Below, piece after piece: positions 51,101-59,314 of a stretch of DNA of 64,000 bases. The position numbers were made by a program, and so were the translations under genes. The stretch covers positions 76,905 through 140,904 of the forward strand of contig WFMF01000415.1 in the NCBI GenBank assembly GCA_011033025.1. Direction: 5' to 3'. Under the pieces are notes generated by a model. That model did no database searches. It was not told where the DNA came from and saw only the letters and a list, made by a program, of their open reading frames with translations. Source of the stretch: Beroe forskalii (taxonomy: Eukaryota > Ctenophora > Nuda > Beroida > Beroidae). Positions within the stretch are counted from its first letter, which is position 1. Each line of letters begins with the position of its first letter.

Positions 51101-53046
51101 CAGAGATAGGGGCAAAAAATCCGCTTTTTGTTGATAACTGAAACATTTTTTGAGCTAGAGACTTCCAATTTATGTTGCAAACACTTATAGCCTATACCTA
51201 CGACCTCCTAAAATTTGGTCAAGAAACTCCAAACACAAGCCGAGTTATTGACTCTCAAATATTGAAATATGACCGAAAAAACGGTTTTTTGTTGATAACT
51301 CGGACATTTATTGAGCTAGACACTTTAAATTTTTGGAGCAAAAACTTACAGCCAATATCTATGACATCCCAAAATTTCATTAAGAAACTCAAAACACAAC
51401 CAAAGTTACAGCACGTTACTTTTGTAACGTTCTTTTTGGCCCACCCGGTATTATAACACAAATGATATCATAACACATGTACACATAGCTGATGCAGAGT
51501 CTTAACTTTTGTTTCCGTGACTCGTGGTACCATATCAAATATCAATAAATCAAGGAACTAAGTTTAGGGGAAAGGCTGAAGTAGGTCACAATTGTTTCAT
51601 GGAATATCATCATGCGACATGCTATCCAATCAATGGACTGTAGGCATATGTATCCTTAATTGTAAATTCTAGTTTTCTAGTTCTATCCAACTCAAACTGC
51701 CACACCGAATATCGTCTGTGTTAATGCGGCTTCCTCTGAGGGCCACTCTTGTAGCTGGGGTGCTATCGTACATTCCAGAGCGCTTTGGAATGTTAACCAT
51801 AACATCATTGTCACAACCTAAAACACATAAAATTTACCCATCAAAGTAAAAGTAATAAGCATGAATGGAATAAATTGCATGGATTAAACTTAGTATTATG
51901 AACCAATGAAATACATCATCTTTTAAATGGGTGTAAACAACAATGAAATTGCCAAATCCCAAAGATGAGTTGGATTAAATTACTTTACAAAACTCACGGG
52001 TTCTGTTGGCAGTTGGTTTGTTGAGGAATATGTCCACATTGATACCCTCATCACAGACACTGGGCTTTTCATCATCAGAAACTCCATTGGAGTACCTGTC
52101 TGATCCAGACGAGGCAGGACTCCCACCATCGCTCAGCAGTTCCTGACAAGAATCAATATTTGCAAATCATTGTTGTCATTTTGTCACAACAGAACGATCA
52201 CCAGGATTGTTGATTGTTTCCCTGTATGAGAAAATTTAAGGATCAAAAAAAATTATAAGATTTCATACTGTTATTTCAAAATTTGACACACATTTGGCTC
52301 AAGATATTGAAGTTTAAACGAGATAACTGATACAAGAGAATTGTAATCAGAAGCTTTCGAAAATCATGTGATTATTGTCATCAGCTGAGAGAGAAGGATG
52401 GAACAGTGTTTAAATATGAGTGATTGAGTGGTTTCAAAGGTGGCTAGTGAATATGAATGAAATTGAAAAAATGTTGATGCTCTCAAAATTCTTACATTTT
52501 TGACAGGTGGGTCATCACCATCTGGATCAAAGTCCCAAAGGTCATGCTTCAGGTTACTCTGAACTTCTATTTCCTTCTGAAATTGGCAGAATAATTGCTT
52601 ACACATATTGTACATAAGTACATAATGAGCTTTGAGAGAACCTTAAATACATTTTTACCCAAGCAATTAATGCATCTATGTAATATCACAATGAAATCTG
52701 AATCATAATTGCTAAAGCATTGAAAAGAATTGATATGTTAAGACTTTGGTGTAATGGCTACAAAATACAAATTACTAGTTTTAAGACATTCAATTGTTTT
52801 AATAATTTAACTTCATTAAATCCTATCCATTATATTGAGGTAGCTAATACTGAATCTGTCTAATATCATAGCTGGATAAATTTTAGTGAAGAATTTCAGG
52901 ACAAGTTGACAATAACAAACCACAGAAAAGGTTGATGTGTCATCCAGTGGAAGTTGATCTAAAAAGAAGTCCAACTCTGTGCCAGGCATTGGTAGCTCTG
53001 ATGATATCACATCACCGAAAAGGTGATCAATTACACTGTCAGACAT
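39179..53046 (-). CDS. CREB3L: CREB3-like membrane-bound bZIP transcription factor
   Basis: Exons on the minus strand: 53046-52921 ([16 protein letters not shown]), 52576-52496, 52142-51998, 51817 to about 51700 (inner edge unresolved), 50354-50268, 47887-47781, 43754-43686, 43373-43292, 42873-42786 and 39342-39179 (TGA). The product is about 350 residues. The acidic N-terminus fits an activation domain. [17 protein letters not shown] precedes the basic region [20 protein letters not shown], and a leucine zipper follows. A membrane segment, [20 protein letters not shown], is followed by PGRSLLSM, whose RSLL fits the site-1 protease RxxL cleavage motif. This order is that of CREB3/CREB3L factors, which sit in the ER membrane, are cleaved in the Golgi by S1P and S2P, and then activate secretory-pathway genes. 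The luminal tail is short, about 55 residues. Phases agree at every junction except exon 4 to 5, where the donor is uncertain. The introns are full of transposons and satellites. Confidence 0.92.
39708..41044. mobile_element. hAT-like non-autonomous element with 8-bp target duplication
   Basis: GGCCGAAG flanks both sides (39700-39707 and 41045-41052), a perfect 8-bp duplication typical of hAT elements. The ends are CAGTAGACCTTACGAC and the complement of GAGTAGACCTTACGAG. Both end regions are built from repeated TGCCACACTG motifs in both orientations (39725-39935 and 40868-41030). There is no transposase-length frame. It lies in the last intron of the CREB3-like gene. Confidence 0.88.
41285..42495. 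repeat. 44-bp satellite, about 27 copies, with a TGACGT core
   Basis: The unit is GTGACGTAGTGGTGTCAAAG, GCAGGTAGTGGCATGCTATG, TAGT. Variants are CACGAAGTGG for CAGGTAGTGG and shortened units ending CAAGTGACG. Every unit holds TGACGTAG, a CRE-type half site. The array sits in the last intron of the CREB3-like gene. Confidence 0.95.
44094..45698. mobile_element. TA-flanked non-autonomous DNA transposon with repeated subterminal motif
   Basis: TA duplications lie at 44092-44093 and 45699-45700. The inverted ends are GGGTAAAGCGGGGTGAAGTG and the complement of GGGTAAAACGGGGTGGAGTG. The motif GTCCCACTTTACCCC or its complement recurs more than ten times inside, in both orientations. TA targeting suggests a Tc1/mariner-type relative. 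There is no transposase frame. It is in a CREB3-like intron. Confidence 0.88.
45799..47319. mobile_element. TTAA-flanked non-autonomous DNA transposon (piggyBac-like target)
   Basis: TTAA is present at 45795-45798 and 47320-47323. The inverted ends are AGGGATACTGAAGTTTT and the complement of AGGGATACTGAAGTTTTCTG. It has 1521 bp with no transposase frame. It sits about 100 bp from the TA-flanked element in the same CREB3-like intron. Confidence 0.85.
47888..50267. other. CREB3-like intron without other genes
   Basis: This intron between the exons at 47781-47887 and 50268-50354 has no exon of its own. A CCAAT-box cluster at 49294-49370 is its only notable feature. Confidence 0.5.
49290..49372. 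promoter_or_regulatory. Cluster of CCAAT boxes in an intron
   Basis: GACCAATCAC (about 49294) and GACCAATCAGCG (about 49317) are followed by an inverted GTGATTGG (49363-49370) in a locally GC-richer stretch. CCAAT boxes bind NF-Y. This could be an internal promoter, but no start site can be assigned. Confidence 0.25.
50390..51448. mobile_element. Giant hairpin transposon, 1059 bp, arms about 500 bp
   Basis: TA lies on both sides (50388-50389 and 51449-51450). The ends CCGGGTGGGCCAAAAAGAAC and complement are identical. The two halves are near-perfect reverse complements over about 500 bp each, with a loop around 50890-50945. TA targeting suggests a Tc1/mariner relative. Open frames on both strands give matching peptides because of the symmetry and are not genes. 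It lies in a CREB3-like intron. Confidence 0.93.
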
Positions 53047-53633
53047 TCCTCAAATTTGATTGTATGAAGTCATGAAGCTTTGCATATTAATTAATAAATC
53101 ATATATTTACAGAAAGACTATACGATCTTAGTATAATTGCATGTGCTAATTATCTTCAGCCATAGGATATGCTGATGGTTAATATAAATGTGTTTGACAG
53201 AGTATTGGTGTTTCAGAGACTTTATCATTTATGATAGCCAGTCAGATGTCAGGAGTGGAAGGGTGGAATATCAGTGACGAGATCAAAGGGTGAGATGTCA
53301 GAGACTAACTGAAAGGGTGCTATGTGGTTTGATATGGGATGGTACAAGTTGAGAGGGTGTGGTTTGGAGTGCTTAATAATATCAATTTTACAGCTCTCAT
53401 TCTAAAATTATCCTTTTCTCACGTATAAAATGCTCGAGCCATGCTGAGTTTAGGACCAGACTTCTGAAAAAGTTGTTCCACAAATGATAGAAAACTCATG
53501 CAGAGAGATTGAGAGATTTCATGCAAATTGGTACTTCTTGAAAAAATCTCCGAGGAGATTCAAATATTATATAGAATGAGACGGATAGTGTATCGCAATA
53601 ACAGAATCAAATAATAAAATAATAAATTCTGAT
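53047..53633. other. Upstream region of the CREB3-like gene
   Basis: This is probable 5' UTR and promoter of the minus-strand gene starting at 53046. It is AT-rich and no exon or clear motif was seen. Confidence 0.4.
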
Positions 53634-53735
53634 ATCAGATTGATGTCTTGATATCAGATTGATGTCAGATTGATGTCAGATTGATGTCAGATTGATGTCA
53701 GATTGATGTCAGATTGATGTCTTGAAGAAAGATTT
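53634..53735. repeat. 11-bp microsatellite
   Basis: AGATTGATGTC is repeated about eight times. The same motif begins each unit of the larger tandem repeat that follows. Confidence 0.9.
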
Positions 53736-54960
53736 CTTTTTAATTCAAATATGTTTTAACCCTGATTTTCAGGAGAAGCATCTCTCAAGACAAAGTATTG
53801 GATCAGGATGCATGCCACTTTATAAATTTCATTAATGTGCAATGTAAAAGGACACAAATAACCCAGATCCATCCACCGGTCCTCTACTTCTCTTCACTAA
53901 GTGTTTTGCTTAATTTCTTGATGCTTGGAGTACAAACAAAGACCAAAGAGCAAGTTTCAGTTTCATTCAGGCAGGTGGTCACTGCACTTGACAGTGCTAT
54001 ACCCTGGTACCAGGGGGTGACTGCTGGGGGCCTACCTCATAAAAAGCTCTCGCAATTTAAACACCCTGAAAGCTGAGGTAGGTATTGGACTGAAGATGCC
54101 TGCACACCAATCATCTAGGTGTGACTCATTTGGATTTGGCTGTTCTTACATAGTATTTCTCAAGAAATCGTGTCAAAGTTCAAGTCCAAAGTTGGAGAAA
54201 AGTCTTGCAGATAGATGTGTTTTAAAGGATTCATTCTTTAATTGTTGATATAAATATATCAATAAATATTATAAATACTATGATTCAAGGTTTAATAGTG
54301 AAGGAGAGTGCAAGTGATGATAAAATAGATAAGGAAAATATTATGCAGATTGATGTCTTGAAGAAAGATTTCTTTTTAATTCAAACATGTTTTAACCCTG
54401 ATTTTCAGGAGAAGCATCTCTCAAGATGAAGTATTGGATCAGGATGCATGCCACTCGCATTAATTTTATTAATGTGCAACGTAAAAGGACACAAATGACC
54501 CGGATCCATCCACCGGTCCTCTACTTCTCTTCACTTAGTGTGTTGCTTAATTTCTTGGTGCTTGGAGTAAAGACAAAGACCAAAGAGCAAGTTTCAGATT
54601 CATTCAGGCAGGTGGTCACTGCACTTGACGGTGCTATACCCTGGTACCAGGGGTGACTGCTGGGGGCCTACCTCATAAAAAGCTCTCGCAATTTAAACAC
54701 CCGAAAGCTGAGGTAGGTATTGGACTGAAGATGCCTGCACACCACTCATCTTGGTGTGACTCATTAAGATCCTACTGCTCTCCACATTGCATTACCTAAA
54801 GGAATCATGTTGGTGTTCAAGTATGGAGTTGGAGAAAAGTCTTGCAGATTGATGTCTTGAAGAAAGATTTCCTTTTAATTCAAACATATTATGCATATAT
54901 TTGTTTTAAAAATAAATCTTTCTTCAAGACATCAATCTGCAAGACTTTTCTCCAACTCCT
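53712..54960. repeat. 636-bp tandem repeat ending in a perfect hairpin
   Basis: Units start GATTGATGTCTTGAAGAAAG at 53712 and 54348 (period 636), with a short third start at 54847. The two full copies are about 95% alike over their first 400 bp. Both hold an open frame including PPVLYFSSLSVLLNFL and TALDGAIPWYQG-like segments. The right end is a hairpin: 54826-54872 pairs with 54913-54960. I do not recognise the family. It may be a fold-back element or duplicated gene fragment. Confidence 0.75.
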
Positions 54961-54977
54961 TACTTGAACACCAGCAT

Positions 54978-55190
54978 GAGGCGCCAATAACATTTGTCAG
55001 TAAATCGAATGGAATTGGTCAATCAATCAACTCCATGTTTGAACAAATTATGTGTTTTACTGGTCCCTAATGACTTGAATCGTGTTTAAATGAGCAATAT
55101 TTAGTTGTTTCCCTACTAGCTCATAGATTTTCTATTTAAAACACATTAGTCGATCAAATGAAGTTGATCGATCGACCAATTGTTCTATGC
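54978..55190. mobile_element. Fold-back MITE, copy 2 (pair with 28712-28920)
   Basis: Same family as the element in the EML intron: AGGCGCC start, ATGGAATTGGTC end palindrome, and interior GGTCCCTAATGACTTGAATC, the reverse complement of copy 1. Confidence 0.8.
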
Positions 55191-55280
55191 ATACACCTGA
55201 TCCCTCCAGTGCAGGTAATGCTTATTGTGAAGAGCAGCTGCCTGTAGGATCCAAGTGCTAAAAGCACATCTGAATCTTGC

Positions 55281-56111
55281 CCTAACCAGGACCCTGGTTA
55301 AATTACGCGCACGGAGTGCGCGGTGCGACGCCCCTGGTTAGGGAAAATATGAATCGTAATTGAATTCCCTAAGCCCGCATAGGTGAGAGTACTCTGTACG
55401 TGCGCGGTGCTTCCATTCCCTACGGGATAAAAGGGGTATGCGTGTTTAGCAAAGCAAGTGCGGAACTTCCCTTATTAATTAACCAAATTAAATTCTATAC
55501 GACATGACACTGCACCTTATGCGTGAAACCAGGGCCTTGGTTGGGGTTGCCAGGCGTTGCCTGGCCCCCTCGCGCGCGCGAAGCGCGCGCGCCCCGACTC
55601 GAAGAGTCGGGAAAAAATTTGCTAAACACGTATATCCCTGTGTGGGCTCGCGCGGCGCGCTTCGCCAACACAGGGAAGCGCGCGGCGCGTACACACACCT
55701 ATGCGGGCTTAGGAAGGAAAAAATATGGGGCAGACAACGTCTGGCAAGGTTGGGGTATAAATGGGGCAAGCGCATAACGCCGCGCCGCGCTTGTCTGAGA
55801 AAGTGAAGCGCGCCGCGCAATGGGAACAGCTGGATATACGTGTTTAGAAAAGAAAACCGACAATACGCGCGCAAAAAGGAATTTGGTTAAAACTAGCTAT
55901 TTTGTAACATTATAATACAACTTTTTAGATTTTTCATATAATTCAGTGCTTTCTTGAATATTTTCAATAAGAAAGCTTTGTGATCTGAGGTTGTTTTCTT
56001 TTTGTCATTCGAATTATATTTTCTGTTAGTTCGTCTTATGCCTCAATTAAGTACATTTTTTTCCACCTAACCAGGTGCTAACGACGGCGCGCAAAAGAGG
56101 GCTCTGGTTAG
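55281..56111. mobile_element. GC-rich fold-back element with CTAACCAGG ends
   Basis: Both ends carry CTAACCAGG/CCTGGTTAG palindromes (55282-55356 and 56068-56111). The middle (55500-55860) is packed with CGCG-rich hairpins, for example around 55567-55615 and 55636-55690. CTAAACACGTATATCC (55622) is mirrored by GGATATACGTGTTTAG (55832). GC content is far above the surroundings. No coding capacity is credible despite frames of up to 128 codons. Confidence 0.65.
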
Positions 56112-56639
56112 TTAGAGTAAATAGATTTTCAAAAACAACAGTGAAATGCTCTTGAAAATTGAATAAATGGACACCTGGGTTGAAAGGTGTGTTTTTAGTG
56201 GAAGCTATTGTTTTGATATAATGAAAGGAAGCGTGATGGTTCAATACCATAATTTATTCTATTTCTTTTTTTTAGTTGAATAAGTTTTATCTTTGGGATA
56301 CAAATGCAGCCATCTTTGTAAAGTCAAGCCACAAGTTGAATAAGTGAAAACTAAATTGCCATCTGCTTGTTTCATGATGCCTGCATCTATTAATCTTTGG
56401 GGTACACATATTTTCAACGTTTATTTATTTTCAATATATCATTGGATTTGAAATGCACTGTGTGGTATAGCATGAAGATTCTAGTTTTTTAATACAACTG
56501 ATCATTGGGCTCACAATAAGGAGCAGCTAATACTGTGGGTATAACTAAGTAAATTAATTTATTAATTATCATTGACAAACATGGGAACAACGTTTATCTT
56601 GTATTGCTCAACAAGATATGATCAACAGTAACAAGTTTG
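56112..56639. other. Intergenic AT-rich stretch
   Basis: No feature was recognised. Confidence 0.4.
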
Positions 56640-57790
56640 AAATTGGGCAATGGGTACCTTCCTACCATTAGCATTTGAAGAGGTTATTAACAGAAAAAAA
56701 GTTTCATTTCATAGCTCATTTCGTGGCATTGTCCTTGAAGTTACTGGTCTTGTGGTAAAAGACAACATGTTATTGTGCCAAATCTTGTGCATGTCAAAGT
56801 GCTATAAAACCTTCTCAAAACTTGAATTTGAATAAAATGTTTACAGCACAATGACAATGAATATATTTTCTTGAGTTTATATGAATGAAGCTTCTATGAT
56901 GTGCTGTAAGAATGAGAATTGAATTGAATTGAATTGAAATAAATAAATAAATAAATGTTAAATACTTATAATACGCTTTATAGTTCTCTAGAATTCAAAG
57001 TTTAAAGAGAGTATCTTAAAACCTAACTCCACTATCTAAAGCGTCTCTTACAAACATGTCATAAATTATCAAAGTCAAACATTACATCCAGGACGTTCAG
57101 TTACAAAATGCAATAGAAAATAGGTGAGTTTTCAAGTTCTTCTTGAATAAAGAAATTTCATTTGAACATCTGATATCATATGGGATTGAGTTCCAATCAT
57201 TAAGACTGTTAACGAGGTTGCCCACTACAGAAATATCTATACTATATTAAAAGTTTTAAACTTAACAACACTGCTATAAAATATCGAATTTGAGAATGTT
57301 GTGTCACACTTTGTGGAGTTCCTGAAGAAGAGATATTTTATCTCGAAACTGACAGTTGAATAGCGGTGCAAAGTGTATGGGTTTGATTTCATATTTGAGA
57401 ATTTTTCACTGAAATGATCAATCACTTGAAACACATTCCTGATAAGAATGGTGAAATTAAATAATGCACTCTCAGAACAGTACATACTGAAAATAATAGG
57501 TGGTAATTTATTCAACATAAAATAAAATAAGGCTTGGGAACAAGATTTATCTTAAACAATATTCATCTTCCATAAAAACTGACTTCAGGATTGCTAAGGT
57601 GTTTGACATTGGAATTAGTTGCCCATTGCTATTTGTAGCCTCTGCTGACTCAAGTTGTTAATGAAGATCTAGCAGAATCTATATGTTTTTGTAACCATAT
57701 TGTAATGAGCTAAGAAATGAATCTTTTTTCTGTTAATAACCTCTTCAAATGCTAATGGTAGGAAGGTCCCCATTGTCTAATTTAACAAGC
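56640..57790. repeat. Inverted repeat pair flanking a LINE tail
   Basis: The 56640-56715 sequence, including CCTTCCTACCATTAGCATTT and GAAGAGGTTATTAACAGAAA, recurs in reverse complement at about 57720-57790. The arms are about 70 bp with a spacer near 1 kb. It may be an old composite element into which the LINE inserted. Confidence 0.7.
56915..57240 (-). mobile_element. LINE 3' end fragment (reverse transcriptase C-terminus and tail)
   Basis: Read on the minus strand, about 57225-57110 encodes NLVNSLNDWNSIPYDIRCSN then EISLFKKNLKTHLF and a stop. This fits the W-N-S-L/I-P ... F-K-x-x-L-K C-terminal signature of many non-LTR reverse transcriptases. It is followed by a short 3' region and a tail of (TTTA)n and (CAATT)n at 56915-56955. 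Only the last part of the element is recognisable. Upstream minus-strand sequence to about 57518 may be a decayed part of the same frame. Confidence 0.55.
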
Positions 57791-58010
57791 TTTAACTTGT
57801 CTCATAGAGCTTTCTAGTACAAAGGTTATTCCTATATGATAGGTTTGAAAGTAAGGGTTTTCTATGCAAGAGCAGCACAAATAGTTACTATTACCTAATT
57901 GATCTTCAAATATTTAGAACAGCAGCTTTATTTACATTATTCTAGTTATCTTTTAAGTTGCATTTCTGTTCAAACTGATTTTGCTATCCAGGGGGTAGCC
58001 CAAAAAATTA
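57791..58010. other. Intergenic stretch
   Basis: No feature was recognised in this short interval. Confidence 0.4.
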
Positions 58011-58243
58011 AGGGATTGTTCATATATTAATAATCACCAAGGGGGGCTGTTGTTTGGAATGATTATTTATTATATTATAATCAGATGATACTGAGAATTT
58101 TTGTGTTTTGCTGAAATGATCAATCAATGTTACTGTAACAAATATAAATACTGTAAACTTGATTACAGGGGTGGGGGTGAGAACTGGGAGTGGGAGGTGT
58201 AAAGTCGGTCAAAAATTGATAAAGTAATATGTGAACCATCCCA
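58011..58243. mobile_element. MITE of the TTACGTAATCA family, diverged copy 2
   Basis: Left end AGGGATTGTTCATATATTAA and right end TAATATGTGAACCATCCC match the family ends. The reverse complement contains CAATTTTTGACCGACTTTAC and TTGTTACAGTAACAT, as in the other copies. It is longer than them by roughly 70 bp and more diverged. Confidence 0.65.
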
Positions 58244-58481
58244 AATATGCCACAGGCTATATTTTTTAGAAATGGTGCCATTTTGTTGGCAATTCTGGAA
58301 AATCTATGAAATTGAATTTTGGCCTTTTTGGTGTCCCCCCCTATTGTTAATTGCCTCATTGGAATCATCTATGGTAGGCTCTCATGCTTAGATAGTTAGA
58401 AATGGTAGAAATACCATTCTTGAGACTTCAGCATGTGATGATTACATTTCATTATTCAACAACTATTTGAGGCTTGTAGAT

Positions 58482-58688
58482 ATGGACCAAATTCTTGGAT
58501 TGTCAGAACCAGCTCAGCAGTTCTACAAAGATTCTTGCCGGTTGGTGAAAAGGTGTACCAAGCCTGACAGAAAAGAGTTTCAGAAAATTGCCATGGCAAC
58601 AGCTGTTGGATTCTGTATCATGGGGTTCATAGGATTCTTCGTAAAGCTCATTCACATCCCCATCAATAACATCATTGTTGGAAGTTAA
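58482..58688 (+). CDS. SEC61G: Protein transport protein Sec61 subunit gamma
   Basis: Single coding exon of 68 residues, the usual length of metazoan Sec61 gamma. [20 protein letters not shown] is followed by the near-invariant [20 protein letters not shown], then the tail-anchor membrane segment [20 protein letters not shown] and NIIVGS. It is the small clamp subunit of the heterotrimeric Sec61 channel in the ER membrane. An acceptor-like CTTGTAG ends at 58479, two bases before the ATG, so the 5' UTR is either spliced or replaced by a trans-spliced leader. An AATAAA lies at 58795-58800. Ribophorin I begins 626 bp downstream on the same strand. The identification is essentially certain. Confidence 0.98.
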   Translation: MDQILGLSEPAQQFYKDSCRLVKRCTKPDRKEFQKIAMATAVGFCIMGFIGFFVKLIHIPINNIIVGS

Positions 58689-58794
58689 ATCTACATCCAA
58701 CTCATTAAATGCTTGGGACTGAAGTTTTGATCTGGTTTACAGTGTTATTAATTAATGCATATTTTCAAACTCCAGATTTAACTCAATTGCAGTG

Positions 58795-58800
58795 AATAAA
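58795..58800 (+). terminator. Polyadenylation signal of SEC61G
   Basis: AATAAA lies 107 bp after the SEC61G stop. Confidence 0.6.
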
Positions 58801-59314
58801 AATTTGTAAAATTTAACAATTTGAAGTTAAACTGATTTCGAATTTACAATGACAATTAATTTCCTTTGCTATTTCCCATAACCTTACTTTGAAACTTACC
58901 AAATTGTGGTCATAACAATTCTGTGTTATTGTGTAACTCCATCTGAATTTCAATGCAATGGTTATTAGAATTACCTTCGAAGTCAAGTTGCTCTAATTGA
59001 ATTCTTATATAACAACTATTATTGAGAGATTCTCTTTATGATCTGTTTGGAGTATATGAATATTACATTTTATCAATATAATTTTTGACTTTCTTTTGTG
59101 TAAGGTTGTATTGAAATTCCAATAAGAATAAATTAGTGAAATTGCCACAATATGCAATGATATAACCTGCTACCAACTCAAGGGTGACATTAGTTTCTGT
59201 TCAAAAACGCAAAACTTACATGAAATCTAAGGACTTATTAAGGCATCTTGATCCTATGTTTACCTCACTGAAACTAACTTTATGTTGATTATTTACTAAA
59301 ATATTTTTGATAGC

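Noticed and set aside
50671-51461. Pairs of similar peptides on opposite strands
   Set aside because: They mirror each other because the region is a giant inverted repeat; there is no gene evidence.
55488-55874. Arg/Ala-rich frames of 84-128 codons
   Set aside because: They arise from CGCG-rich hairpins of a fold-back element; there is no family resemblance or splice context.
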